Positions 1 through 10,775 of a stretch of 64,000 bases of DNA are shown one piece after another. The stretch is from positions 89,402 through 153,401 of the forward strand of contig NMRB01001304.1 in assembly GCA_002633025.1 (NCBI GenBank). The letters run 5' to 3'. The position numbers were made by a program, and so were the translations under genes. Position 1 is the stretch's first letter, and each line of letters begins with the position of its first letter. This stretch comes from Notospermus geniculatus (Eukaryota; Nemertea; Pilidiophora; Heteronemertea; Lineidae). The notes beneath the pieces are model-generated. The model worked only from the letters and a program-made list of their open reading frames with translations, searched no databases and was not told the DNA's origin.

Positions 1-1027
1 TATCTCTAATCGATGAAAACCCTGTACATCAACATGGCCAAAGAACCGTTGCCCATCAGGCTCCATAATAAGTAACGCGACCACAATATATAAAAGGCCA
101 CCTGACTGTCCCTATAATGATGATAATAAGACATTCTAGGAGATGAAGTACTGTGGTGATCAAGTTTGCCAGCCTCTATGGTACAGCGGGGTGATTCAAT
201 CTGGTCAGGTAGTCGACCTATTTGATGATGTCCAGTAGGTAACTTCTGGACAATTGGTGATAATCAATATGGCCCATCTTGGGCGCGATGTCTTACCAAA
301 CGTCCAAATAACTCTTCCAACTGACAAGAAACATGTTGCTTCCATACGAACCTAATCAAAAAGTTCATAATCCAATAACGGAAATTTGTATTTAGATCAA
401 GAGCATCTTGGAGTCACTAAGACTTCTCTCCAACACCTACTTGGCTGACTTTCTCCGCGAACTGTCATTGAAATTATGCAAATGACCCTATGAATGTTAA
501 TGGAAAATTATCGAAAAATATCGGCAGATGAAACTCGAGTGTCGACTTCTTTGATTTCGAAGGTACTTGATTTGGGAAGCAAGCGACTTGTTTAACATCC
601 AACAGCTCTGGACTTTGCCGTCGAAACTCGTTTACTTTCAAATCATTCTTTTTTCAATGCTTGTCCTTTGAGTGCCGCTGACCAAATCGACCGGGCTAAA
701 ACTTCGGCTAAGTTGGACGAGTGCCGAAGTTATTATAATACCAGCTATCCATTACTCTTGTGTCAAAAGCGAAGGGGAGTTTATCGATTGGTTGGAACTA
801 GAGATGATGACCGCGGTTAATACACAAATTAACCATTTAGCCTACAGAGTGTGGTACATACATGCTGTGGTGCCACCTACCATAGGATGACTGAACTAAG
901 GGACAACTTTATAAGCCTTAAACTGACAAATGGGGCCGTATGCATAAAGGGTGATCATCGCACGATTAAGACTTAGACGCATGTAACTTCCGTCAAATGC
1001 ATGGTGCATTTAATGAAGTTACACGCG
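1..1027. other. No recognisable feature
   Basis: Unique-looking DNA of mixed composition. Only short open frames occur, none resembling a known protein, and I see no clear inverted or tandem repeat. Confidence 0.5.
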
Positions 1028-2041
1028 TAGTTAATTGAGCATCTCGAAAGTAGTAAATTGAACATCTCAGTAGGGCAATTCTCCAGTAGAGAATGGATAT
1101 TACAAAATCAAATTTTTATTTTCATCTTTGATATCACAACTCGTTCAGACCTGCAAAAAATCTAGGAGATTCAGGCAACACTGCTGGAAATTATAATGTG
1201 AAGTATTTTCAGTTATAAGGCAAGATAAATTTATGAAAATTAAAATTCATGTTTTTTGCACAGAATATCCTGACATGACCTTGTTTTGGTACCCTTCTTT
1301 AGCCCCCCGTAGGTGAGATTACATCCATGAAAACCATGGTGTTTTGGCTGATTTCACATCTACAAGACCTGATTGAGGAACAATGGACAAGTACAACATA
1401 ATACAGTTGGGATGAATGTGACTTTGAACCCTTCTTTTCAGAAGTAATTTTTTGTAATTCCGTTACTGTAATTCCGTTACCACACACAGTTTTTAGAAAT
1501 GTTAATTTCTCTTACATATAGAAAGATTTGGTGACGGTTAATATCTGAACTAAGAACTAACAACCTAAGCTGTATTATCATACTGTTATTGTAATCATAG
1601 GTTCTGCGGGTATTGTGCAAGAATTTTTTTAAAGTTGCTGACTGCTTTTGCACTGCCTCTCTGATTAATTCCGTTACCGACAAAGCGGGGGAACACTGCT
1701 CCTTAAGCTTGAATTGTAGACTTGGTTTGAACCTGTTCAAAAATATTTTGGGCTGATATGCGCAGGATATGACTGATTTCGTATCCGTTGCATGTCCCAG
1801 ATAAGGGTGGGAGCAAAAAATATGACTAAATTTCGCTCTGATTTGTAATTCCGTTACCGGAGAATCACCCAGTAGTTAAATGAACATCTCAGTAGTTAAA
1901 TGAACATCTCAGTAGTTAAATGAACATCTCGGTAGTTACTGAACTCTCGGCAGTTTTTTGGTAGTTACTGAACTCTCGGTAGTTTTTTGGTAGTTACTGA
2001 ACTCTCGGTAGTTTTTTGGTAGTTACTGAACTCTCGGTAGT
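1028..2041. repeat. Tandem array (20-bp then 29-bp units), split by a transposon
   Basis: Three exact 20-bp units AGTAGTTAAATGAACATCTC lie at 1871-1930, and two diverged units lie at 1028-1068. Four 29-bp units, starting GGTAGTTACTGAACTCTCGG and ending in a T run, follow at 1931, 1960, 1989 and 2018. Joining base 1072 to base 1875 restores a continuous 20-bp register, so the two parts were one array before the 1073-1870 element entered. Both unit types contain GTAGTTA, so the 29-bp unit may derive from the 20-bp unit. Confidence 0.85.
1073..1870. mobile_element. 798-bp non-autonomous DNA transposon, 4-bp AGTA target duplication
   Basis: The left end reads GGGCAATTCTCCAGTAGAG and the right end, on the other strand, GGGTGATTCTCCGGTAACGG; both continue to a shared ATTACAAA. 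AGTA flanks the element at 1069-1072 and 1871-1874, and removing the insert plus one AGTA repairs the surrounding array. Inside, GTAATTCCGTTAC occurs at 1454-1466, 1468-1480, 1845-1857 and, one base shorter, at 1666-1677. Such subterminal repeats are typical transposase-binding sites. Its open frames have no recognisable transposase motif. I cannot assign a superfamily. Confidence 0.7.
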
Positions 2042-2505
2042 TGTCCTAGGAGTTGCTGTGGAATTAAATTCCACGGCAACCACCACAGGCACACTCATCA
2101 ACTGATTGGCAACGTCTAGAGTAAAGCTCTGCTCCTCGTGAGCTTTCCAGGTGTGAATTGTCTTCACTTTTGTCATTTATTTCAGAGCGATTTCAAGGGG
2201 TGAAAATCGTCAACTATCCCTGATATCTTGGCAACGAACGAGTTAAGTCGACCTGTTGCTTCACTCTCCAAATGGTGTCATATCATGTTGCATCTAAGTT
2301 GATGTATCCTGAGGGCTGTTTGTTCAACACCGAAGACTATCAGCGATTTGGATGAGTGGCCCGAGGTAATCTAGTTCTCTGCTCATTGGAGGACAGAATG
2401 ATATTGGTAATGCGATACCGAATGATTGATAGCGCTGGACCCGCGGAAGTACTTCGGCTGCGTTTTGGAAGGCAGCGTGGTTTAATCATGGTAACTGAGG
2501 CAAAC

Positions 2506-2852
2506 ACAGTGGAACCTCTCCATTAAGGACACCTCTGGGAATGCCCGATGCTGTCCTTAATTGAGAGGTGTCCTAAATACAGATGATAAAATGAACAGAA
2601 ATGACCAGTTTGGGATTGAATTTTGGTGTCCTTAATAGAGAGGTGTCCTGCTGACAGAGGTGTTAACAGGAGAGATTCCACTGTACGGTGGAACATCTCT
2701 ATTCAGGACACCTTTTGGAATGCCCAGTGCTGTCCTTAATTGAGAGGTGTCCTCATCACAGAGGTCGAAATGAACAGACAAGACCAAATGGGGACTGAAC
2801 GCCACCTGTCCTTAATTGAGAGGTGTCCTCCTGGCAGAAGTGTCCATATCTA
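2506..2852. mobile_element. Two adjacent CAGTGGAA-type elements
   Basis: The first copy (2507-2683) is complete: CAGTGGAACCTCTCC on the left and GGAGAGATTCCACTG on the right. Its interior repeats the idea of GGACACCTCT and AGAGGTGTCC. The second copy starts at about 2686 with CGGTGGAACATCTCT and fades by 2852 without a right terminus. A third copy lies in opposite orientation at 60766-61073. The superfamily is not identifiable from the ends alone. Confidence 0.65.
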
Positions 2853-2905
2853 GTTCTACTATATCTGCATGTGTCTATGTATGAAATTATTTTTATGATG
2901 GTTGC

Positions 2906-3215
2906 CAGACTGGTGAAGTGCAAGTAATGGTGCCCATCATCTCTGGGACTGTGGTTCATGTCTAGCATCATGATCAAGTCATTGATGATTAGAAGAAAAA
3001 TCTTGATTGTCAGATTGGTGCAGTGCAAGCAATGGTACCCATCATCTCTGGGACTGTGGTTCATGTCTAGCATCATGATAAAGTCATTGATGACCAGAAG
3101 ACAAAAATCTTGGTTGTCAGATTGGTGCAGTGCAAAGCAACGGCACCCATCACCTCTGAGCCTGAGGTTCATACTAGAAGCATGGTGAAATCAATGATCA
3201 CCAGAAAACACGAAT
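2906..3215. repeat. Three tandem units of about 105 bp
   Basis: Units begin CAGA(C/T)TGGTG at 2906, 3011 and 3118, giving periods of 105 and 107 bp. The first two are nearly identical; the third is more diverged. Long frames on both strands here come from the repetition and encode nothing recognisable. Confidence 0.85.
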
Positions 3216-3739
3216 CCTAAATTGAGTCAGTCGACTTTCCTTGGCGATTTTACGCCCCATTGCTCTGCCATCATCATCATCATCACGAAAATGAGGCTCT
3301 GCATTCCACGCTTGATTGGTCCTCATTGACAGCCATTGCGCCATTAGTTAACAGGAGTTCATCGAGGAATGGTCGCATCTGTCCATAAATAGGCCAATTT
3401 ATGGCGTACCCGCTGCCATCGCATCACCCGCTAGATTTGTCTTTTGAATCACGGCCATGACAATTGGTGTACCTTGCCAGAAAATTACTTTATTCATGAC
3501 CGAGATTGGTACCACGGTAAATCTTTGATCGGATTGTTTTGGGAGGATGTCCTCTTCGTCCACCAAGAAGATTGATCATGATGCTGTGACGCAGTTGTCT
3601 CATCTGCAACTCGTAGACAACAATAGCAGAACATCGGCTGTTGAATCAGGAGGACTCCGACATTGACATCACTGTCCTGACATCACTTTCTAACAGTGAT
3701 TGGTATGTAAGCTAATGAAATGAAGGAGAAATGAAGGAG
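3216..3739. other. No recognisable feature
   Basis: Apart from a short CAT microsatellite near 3270, I see no repeat or coding signal. Confidence 0.4.
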
Positions 3740-3923
3740 GAATTCAGGGGCGGATCCAGAATCATGGGAAAGAGGGGGCACAGCCAGCGCACATCGTGGA
3801 AAACCTCGGTCAAATTTTAACATCTTTTCAAAATTACAAAATTTCCGGGTCAATTTTAAAGATTTTCCAGAAAATAGAGGGGGCACGGACCGGGTGTGCC
3901 TCCTTGGATCCGCGCCTGGAATT
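3740..3923. mobile_element. CAGG-ended MITE, 5-bp duplication GAATT
   Basis: The element spans 3745-3918. The left end is CAGGGGCGGATCCAGA and the right end, reversed, CAGGCGCGGATCCAAGG. GAATT flanks it at 3740-3744 and 3919-3923. The interior is AT-rich with G-rich stretches near both ends. The same family occurs at 33515-33679. CAGG termini are hAT-like, and hAT lineages with 5-bp duplications are known, so a hAT-type non-autonomous element is the best reading. Confidence 0.85.
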
Positions 3924-4560
3924 TGTAATCCTGGGAGAAAGCAGTGTGAAACAACAAAGATCACTGCCTTCTGTTTCACCTGATTCATGGAAATTGAACC
4001 AACATTATTGCCAGCATCTGCTCTGGTACGTGGAAACATAGCACCATCATGAGGCAGAACACACCAGTCTTTTGCAGCCGAAGCCACAACGTCCACAGGT
4101 GTCCTGAGGCAGCGACATCCCAAAAGCTCTGACAAATAACATTTGCTTCAAATCTGCTTCAGTTGTTTTGTTGACATTTGACAATGCAACCAAAAGCTTT
4201 GTTGTGCAGGAATGTTGTTCAAATGTCAGAAAAATTTTGCCACTGTTGATCATCACATCTTTAAGCACCTTGGCAACATCGCAAGGTATTTTGCTCTACT
4301 CTTGGACATCATGAGATGTCACCATCGCATTATGACAGACTGCCCTCATGATTTGATCCCACTGCTAATCCTCTTTATGCCACACACAGTAGGCACCTTG
4401 GTAACTAAGCAGGTGTTATAATCCCCAAGTCAGTGGTCAGCTCGGTATTCAGGACCATCTCAAAAATCAAGTACACGGACGTCCAAATTTGCTTGTCCAC
4501 ATTCGAGTTTTCTTGCGCAAATTTTTCTCCAACACTTCGTCTTTCCAAAGTATACCTTGA

Positions 4561-4850
4561 AATTCAAAATGGCCACCACAGCAGCCATCTTGATGGTGGG
4601 GCATTGGTGAGCCTAGTTCTTGGCAGATATTTTCCTCTATCCACAGAACCTATCACAGAAATTTCAGATCAATTCCTCCACTGATTCTGAAGTTATCATC
4701 AGGAGAAGAAATCCAAAATGGCCACCACGGCAGCCATCTTGATGGAGTGGCAGGTCTGAATGTCAATAGGTATCTTTCCATAGCTACCGACGCTAGACTG
4801 ACCACAGAAATTTCAAACCACTTCTCCAATTTACAGGATAGATAGACAGA
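4561..4850. repeat. Two diverged tandem units of about 149 bp
   Basis: CAAAATGGCCACCAC followed by CAGCCATCTTGATGG occurs at 4565 and again 149 bp later at 4714. The segments after them share CACAGAAATTTCA and TTCTCCA-like stretches. A related fragment (CAAAATGGCCAAATGGCAGCC) lies near 35440. The origin is unknown. Confidence 0.6.
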
Positions 4851-5362
4851 CTTAATGCCCTCCAGCCTTTTTGGCCTGAGGGTGAAATGGTTGAAACATG
4901 TTGTGTGGAAAGAAAAGACTTGAAGGATAATCTTCTAGATAGTTCATAGCTCATAACTCAAGTCAACTTTGGTAGACAATACCATACCCTTGGTACCGGT
5001 ACAGAATATCCACATGACGCTGATCCTACATGGGCACACTTGGCTCTACCAAGACAACATTTACCCACTCCGCCGCATTGACCAGGTTGAATTTCAAACA
5101 CGGACATCCCCTCTTGAGACAAAACACCCAACAGCATCAACATCACATCACTGATATCCAGTAGCAAAAGCGTCAAGTACTTTCCCTGGCGATTACACCT
5201 GGACACTGTCTGGACTCTCACAGTATTCTTTTCCTCGATCAGTAAGTCAGGTCAGTTTCTCTTACAGTCCCTAGAGAGGACATGTCACGATAGATTTATT
5301 GTGTTAAAGAAGTGAATACTGTCTGAATGTTGCTATTCCAGTGATCACCTGAATCTGACATA

Positions 5363-5540
5363 CAGGGCCGTAGCTAGCTTTTTGTCTTCAGCGCTGGGGC
5401 TATTGGGCTGTCTGGGAGGCAAAACTACACTTTTTACCTTTTTCCAGAAACAAATCTGCAAGAAAACATCATTTGGGCGATGCCTGCTTTCCACTGCTTA
5501 ATAGCCCACACTGACCACGCAATCCTCCATGAGCAGGGGG
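5363..5540. mobile_element. Probable single end of a CAGGGCCGTAGCTAGC element
   Basis: CAGGGCCGTAGCTAGC at 5363 matches the ends of the element at 58182-58346. No convincing opposite end or target duplication is visible within the next few hundred bases, so this is either truncated or decayed. Confidence 0.35.
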
Positions 5541-5670
5541 TGGCTAGGGAGTGCCATATATGATAGGCTAGTTGCTACCTTTGGGATGAACAGTCGAACG
5601 TGTCGAAGAACCTCACGAAGCCCAGTCTTCTATGGTCTCCCTAACTGCAATCTCCAAAGGTTCTGAGGGG

Positions 5671-5909
5671 TAGACCATTCTCAAATTGACGTAAACGACA
5701 AAGATCTGCGCACTTCCACCGAAATCTCAACCACAACCTCGGTCTGAAACTGAATGACGTAAACGCAGACAACTCCACGACAGTGACGTTGAAGACACTG
5801 CGTCAGACTCGACCATGCATGGATGGCGTCACGTCAGCGGCTTTCAGATCAATGGCCTGGTTGAGATTTCGGCGGAAGTGCGCAGATCTGTGAATTCGAA
5901 AATTGTCTA
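5671..5909. mobile_element. 240-bp TA-flanked MITE, copy 1
   Basis: Long imperfect inverted ends of about 60 bp: left TAGACCATTCTCAAATTGAC, right ending GAATTCGAAAATTGTCTA. TA lies at both outer edges. The ends contain GATCTGCGCACTTCC and its complement. Further copies lie at 11430-11669 and, reversed, 16758-17002. TA duplication and long TIRs suggest a Tc1/mariner-type or similar parent. There is no coding capacity. Confidence 0.85.
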
Positions 5910-6485
5910 TACCATCTACAAATCTGAATACCCTAGCCCATCAAGACACATTTACAAACATACGATCTACTAATTACAAAGTGTCGTCCTCAAAGACAAA
6001 GGCTTTACTAGATACCACTCGTGAATATCCCTCAAACATTAAACAAACATCCAAATTGACATCAAAGCTACTAACACATGTATACACACCGAATACTTCC
6101 TCATCTTATCATTCAGGGCACATCCAAGTTACCCTTGAATGTTTATTCAAAGACTGTTGGTAGCCCCCAAAGATTCAGCCATCTTTATAATCAAGGAACT
6201 CAATGGTACAGAATCCCTTACGGAAACATGCCACTCTAATTTGGGACCTTGTAGAGACCCTTAGGTCTAATATGCTATCTGTGTGAGACTCTGGTTGAGT
6301 TTGATACTTCCTTTGACTTCATGCAACGAATGAAAACAAAGTGGGGCCTCCTCCTCAGGGAGTGATTCAATTCACAGTCATACAACTTCTATGCCCATCA
6401 TGTCTTTTTCGTCAGTTTTGCTTTCTAATGTTGAATCAATGGCAGCATCCTTTTTAAAGCTGAATTAAATGAACAAAGCCGATCT

Positions 6486-6780
6486 GAACAAGAGGCCTAT
6501 AGACCTTCTACTCAGCTGACCTGAACAAGAGGCCCATGGGCCTTGCACTCACCTGGGATGGAACAAGAGGCTCACAGGCCTTCACTCAGCTGACCTGAAC
6601 AAGAGGCCCATGGGCCTTATGCTCAGCTGACATGAACAAGAGGCCCATGGGCCTTGCGCTCAGCTGACATGAACAAGAGGCCTATGGGCATGCACTCAGC
6701 TGGCCTGAACAAGAGGCCCATGGACCCGGCACTCACCTGACCTGAACAAGAGGCCTATGGGCCTTGTGCTCAGCTGACCT
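6486..6780 (+). repeat. Eight tandem 37-bp units with a palindromic core
   Basis: Units begin GAACAAGAGGCC and continue through a core close to AGGCCCATGGGCCT (a 14-bp perfect palindrome in the best units) to CTCAGCTGACCT. Unit starts are about 37 bp apart from 6486. A lone unit sits at 25602-25638. The regular spacing and the palindrome in each unit set it apart from simple satellite DNA; no function is evident. Confidence 0.9.
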
Positions 6781-7543
6781 TGGTAATAGTGACCATCAGT
6801 TCTAATTCACCCAATTTTTTGAAGTTACAGCAACTGCTCTGGTAATTGGGTGGTTTAAGGGTTAATGGAGCCAGAAACAACACAATGCAAAATTTACCTA
6901 CAACAAAAGTGCATCCCATTTTTGGAAATCTCTAAAAAGACTGACATATTTGTTTCAATTACGTTAAGCATGTATTGTCCTCTCGCGTTAGATGAAACAA
7001 CATTGAAACAAAGCTCCGCTCGTCTTTTTTCAGTTTTTCAACCACTTAGTCAGAGCATTAAGAGCTTAGAAAACACACGGATGAAAGACAGCCATTGATC
7101 CGACTAAAAACAAGCGTTAATTAGAAATACAATCAATCATTTTCAGCTAATTCGCTCTCAAATCGGATTTCTGAGCCATTATCCAATACTTAAGTTCAAT
7201 AAAGATAAGATTTGCTTGTTAAATCAGATGTACAGCAACGCACCCTCTTTGTCAGACAATTAACTAGAGTGTTCTTGATTTTTGTATGTTTTTCTTTTCA
7301 GTTTATGGAATCGATACTCGATGTCATGAGAGACCTTGAAAAGGCCACATTTCTATGCAGTTTTTAGACACTGCTTCATGTTCTATAAGGCCCTAGGTAG
7401 CGCTTAATATGTTGATTGTTGGCGAAATATGGATCGGGGGAGGGGGGGATTTTTTACTGCTCAGTTGCCCATGGACAGCCAACTTGGGTAACAAAATTCT
7501 CATGCATGTTGAGGAGTGTCTTTAAAATCTCAAAATTACCAAG

Positions 7544-7799
7544 TCTGAGAAGTTACAATAAGCAAGAAGTCAATCTCCAGAATTCACGAATTTTCGACCC
7601 CAACCGGGGTCTTTTTCAAGTGGAACTTTACCATCTGAAACTCTAGAAAAGACTGTCTTTTCTAGAGTTTCAGATTGTAAAGTTCCACTTGAAAAAGACC
7701 CCGGTTGGGGTCGAAAATTCGTGAATTCTGGAGATTGACTTCTTGCTTATTATCATTTTGTGTGTCAATTTTGTTCTATTCTGTATCTGAGAAGTTACA
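7544..7799. mobile_element. 195-bp near-perfect palindrome in an insertion with 14-bp duplications
   Basis: Bases 7557-7751 form an inverted repeat with 97-bp arms centred on 7654 and only one mismatch. TCTGAGAAGTTACA stands directly repeated at 7544-7557 and 7786-7799, bounding the insertion. Each arm carries GACCCC, a GGTT loop and GGGGTC followed by GAAAA. The segment right of the palindrome, starting TATCATTTTGTGTGT, is shared with the insertion at 48405-48600. Long, variable target duplications indicate retrotransposon-type integration; a Penelope-like solo element is possible. Confidence 0.75.
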
Positions 7800-8480
7800 T
7801 ATGCATAATTAGGTACCCTGAGGCCTTCAGATTTGTAATTTACTGAAATTACCAAAATCAGAGGTCTTCATGCTGTGAATGTAGCATGACACACATGACG
7901 ATGACGGAGAGATCAACTATCATTCTGAATAGAAGTTCTTCCCCATGGCGAAAAAAATCCACACAATAATGGTCAATAACAGGTATGTATGACTGGTCGC
8001 TGTGTTATTCGGTCTGATGGATAAAAAACGCGAGAATGAATATAAGCAATTCTTGTCCACGGTGCAGAATGCCGAGGCTCTCCGTCACGGCAACGCCATG
8101 GAAACTGACATAAAAGTATTCATGATTCAAACTGACAGATTTGACAAATTGGTATTACAGCGTGTTTAATCAGGTATGGGCACGTAAAAAAATTGCCAAT
8201 GCCATCAGTCAACATCAAAGAGAACTGATGGACCATAAACTTGCTCGAGATTAAAGGTTTCCAAGTGAGGCTAAGCGACACTGTCAGAAGTTATTGATAG
8301 GGCCAGTTAAACAATAGAGTGTTCGTCACTGAGACTTTCTGAGGAGATAGCCACAGTTAGGCCAACACACTTCAGGCCAATCACCATACAACGAAAGCTG
8401 GTACCAATTGGACTGACACCGGCAATGCCAAGCAACACTACACAAAACCCCCTAACACTGAAATGCACATTTTCACATAT
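7800..8480. other. No recognisable feature
   Basis: Mixed sequence with no supported gene, RNA or repeat. Confidence 0.4.
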
Positions 8481-8677
8481 TATGTGACCCGGCACAGCAA
8501 AATGAGTCGGAATACGCACAGAAGAAGACCGAAGATGACACCTGACAACCCATTACAGAAATCGACGAAGTCAAATTTCAGACAATACTGAAATCAACAA
8601 ACCGTTGGTGTCACCTTGGACATGTTGGGTCTTCTTCTGTGTGCATTCCGACTCATTTTGTTGTGCCGGGTCACATA
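8481..8677. mobile_element. TATGTGACCCGGCACA MITE
   Basis: About 55-bp inverted ends run inward from TATGTGACCCGGCACAGC at 8481 and TTGTGCCGGGTCACATA ending at 8677; both contain ACAGAAGAAGACC. TA borders both ends. One end of another copy is at 40247-40308. Confidence 0.8.
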
Positions 8678-9183
8678 TACCCCTTCACATATTTTCGTGA
8701 AATTGTGGGGAAAAAGTCCAAAATATTATTACACCAAATTCCACTCCCCCTTCCACAAAGTCAAATGCAACGAAGACACTTATACCATCCAAATGCCATA
8801 CAAATCAGGCATCCTTTTTTAGACCAACTCGCTCTCGCAAAAAATCAATACATAAATAAGGATTCTGATAAAGAAATTCTGCCTACCGTTCAATGGCGTA
8901 AATCCCACGTCAAAGGTTGCATTTTCTCCGCAGTGAATCTCAAGTTATCTGTGAATGGAGAACGCAAGTCATTGAAGCATGACAACGAGTATTATTTGTG
9001 AGCTTAGAGAGGTATTATGGACATGATGGTTGTGGCATGTGAGGGGGCGTCTCAGGGTGTCTCGTCTTTGGGGATGGACTGGCACTATGGTAGAGTGTTG
9101 ACTAGTGTCAGAGGGGCCATGTGTGATTCATAAATGAGGCACTGAAGCATGATAGCGAGTATTATTTGGGAGCTTCGAGACAA

Positions 9184-9624
9184 TAGTGAGGTTCCGCAAC
9201 GTCTCCGAATTCCGAATTACGAATATCTTTGATTATGACGTCATCATTTTGACGTATGACGTTGCATCACATTTGTGACGTCGTGCAAATTCGTTGCGTC
9301 TTGACGAGGATGGCCGCAAATCTTCATAGGTGGTTTACGAATTCGGAATTGATAATTTTCATTTACAAGAAATGTTTTCTTGGGCTTTTCTGAGCATAGA
9401 GGTGACAATTGGATATACCAGGCACACTTTAGCGATGAAATAAATGCTTAAAATGTCAGTGTAAGATAATGGCGTGGTGTTAAAGAGAGGTTGTCTCATC
9501 GTTCACAAGGCCAAAAGTTGGACCACCGCAGATTTTCGACGAAGAAACGACGTCATGACGTAACGTCACGCAGGCCTGAAATCGTTCCGGGATTCGCAAT
9601 TCGGAGCTTTGCGGAACCTCCCTG
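9184..9624. mobile_element. 441-bp inverted-repeat element inside the 170-bp repeat
   Basis: The right end, reversed, is CAGGGAGGTTCCGCAAAGC and the left is TAGTGAGGTTCCGCAACG; about 30 bp of further matching ends run through CTCCGAATT. The right terminus fits the CAGG group, the left has two changes, and no clean target duplication remains. The interior is rich in TGACGTCA-like motifs. It splits repeat unit two, so it is younger than the array. Confidence 0.7.
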
Positions 9625-9690
9625 TTATGGACGTGATGGTACATGTAGTAGCATATGAGGGGCTGTCGCAGGGTGTCTCGTTTTTATGGC

Positions 9691-10076
9691 TATGTCAGGT
9701 CAACCTTGCGATAGCACAGAACAGGCGTAGACTGACTTTCCTGGATCACTTTGCGTCAGCACAACCGCGTGGAACAAATCAGTCACCAATATGGTGTGAC
9801 ATGACTGCAGTTGCGTCTCAGTTACGACGATTGCTATCAGTCGCCGATCAAAAAGATCACGAATCGCAAGAGTTGAACCTATTCAACTTCTGTGTCATCC
9901 CGACGGGCGTAATCCATTCGCAGTTGACCTGACTCGAGTTACGATTCCCAACAAGCTGATGCTGCGTGTTCCACGATGATCGTACACATTTTCATTTTTG
10001 TGATCTGACCATGATTGTGACGCCTGATGCCGACTGTTCCATCGTAGCGCAGGCAATCGCAGTGTGACCTGACATC
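9691..10076. mobile_element. TGTCAGGTCA inverted-repeat element, about 383 bp
   Basis: The left end ATGTCAGGTCAACCTTGCGA and the right end, reversed, ATGTCAGGTCACACTGCGAT pair over roughly 23 bp. It interrupts the same 170-bp unit a second time, between CTCGTTTTTATGG and GTCTTTAGGGATG. The duplication is unclear because the array itself is repetitive here. No coding sequence is recognised. Confidence 0.65.
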
Positions 10077-10355
10077 AGCACTAGGTATGCGATGTTGTCT
10101 TTAGGGATGTGGTGGTACTCTTAGTGGAGTTTGTGACTCATGTCAGAGGGGCTGGGGTTTGATTCTCATGTGTATTTCAAGCAAGACAACAAGTATTGTT
10201 TGTGAGCTTCGAGAGATGGTTGTGGCGTAAGGGGGGCATCTCACGGTGTCTTGTCTTCAGGGACATGGTGCCACTATCATAGATTTTGGACTCCTGTCAG
10301 AGGGGCTGTGGGTCCATTTCTCAGGTGAGTTGGCACTGCACTCACAGCTTATCAG

Positions 10356-10775
10356 AGTGGATCAATGGACTGAGTGTGCTGCTCTTTGTGTTCTCAAGTG
10401 GGTTGGAGTAAGGCAAGGTAGGCAAAGAGGCCTACCCAGAGTCTTAAGCCTAGTTTATACTTCGACGCACGACCATCGCCGGCGACCGACGCGCCATCTT
10501 TCGTTCGACGCCGACCCCGTCGTACGATTTGGCCGGCGTCCGATCGCGAGGCTGTTATTACTTGAGTCGTTTCATAACGGGTCGCCATCGCTAAAGTACG
10601 TTGGAGTATGAATCAATTCCGCGAAGTCGGCGTCCAAATTTCATCGGGCGTCGGACGCCGATGGTCTTGCGTCGAAGTATAAACTAGGCTTTACATCGAC
10701 AGTGGGATTCGAACTAGAGGCCACATAACCACTATCCAAAGACCCGAGCACAAGACCACTAGGCTCCACTGGTAA
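10356..10775 (-). mobile_element. tRNA-derived SINE interrupted by a MITE
   Basis: Read on the minus strand, the head at about 10690-10775 has A-box-like GCCTAGTGGTCTTGTG and B-box-like CTAGTTCGAATCCCAC. The body lies left of the inserted MITE, with AAGTGGGTTGGAGTAAGGCA near 10395 and GTAGGCAAAGAGGCC. A truncated relative is at 25768-25800 and another tRNA-headed copy at 34383-34525. The body was split by the element at 10447-10690. Confidence 0.65.
10444..10693. mobile_element. 244-bp MITE with TTA target duplication, nested in a SINE
   Basis: The TIRs begin AGCCTAGTTTATACTTCGAC and pair over 32 bp with one mismatch (10447-10478 with 10659-10690). TTA flanks both sides (10444-10446 and 10691-10693). 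The interior is CpG-rich. A 3-bp TTA duplication fits PIF/Harbinger-type elements. The surrounding sequence is a SINE, so this insertion is the later event. Confidence 0.85.

Larger units (their letters stand above)
8972..10340. repeat. 170-bp tandem repeat broken by two transposons
   Basis: Units starting near TGAAGCATGA.A.CGAGTATT lie at 8972 and 9142 (170 bp apart), and a diverged unit starts near 10175. They share GAGCTT.GAGA, CTCAGGGTGTC and GTCAGAGGGGC. The second unit is interrupted after 9183 and again after about 9690. Open frames in it are short, and I do not recognise the source. Confidence 0.75.

Noticed and set aside
2756-3172. 138-codon minus-strand frame with internal repeats
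   Set aside because: The repetition comes from the 105-bp tandem units; both strands are open, which argues for composition rather than coding.
3683-4135. 150-codon minus-strand frame
   Set aside because: It crosses the GAATT-flanked CAGG element and has no recognisable motif.
6486-6780. CRISPR array
   Set aside because: Units are directly adjacent with no unique spacers and the DNA is eukaryotic in character.
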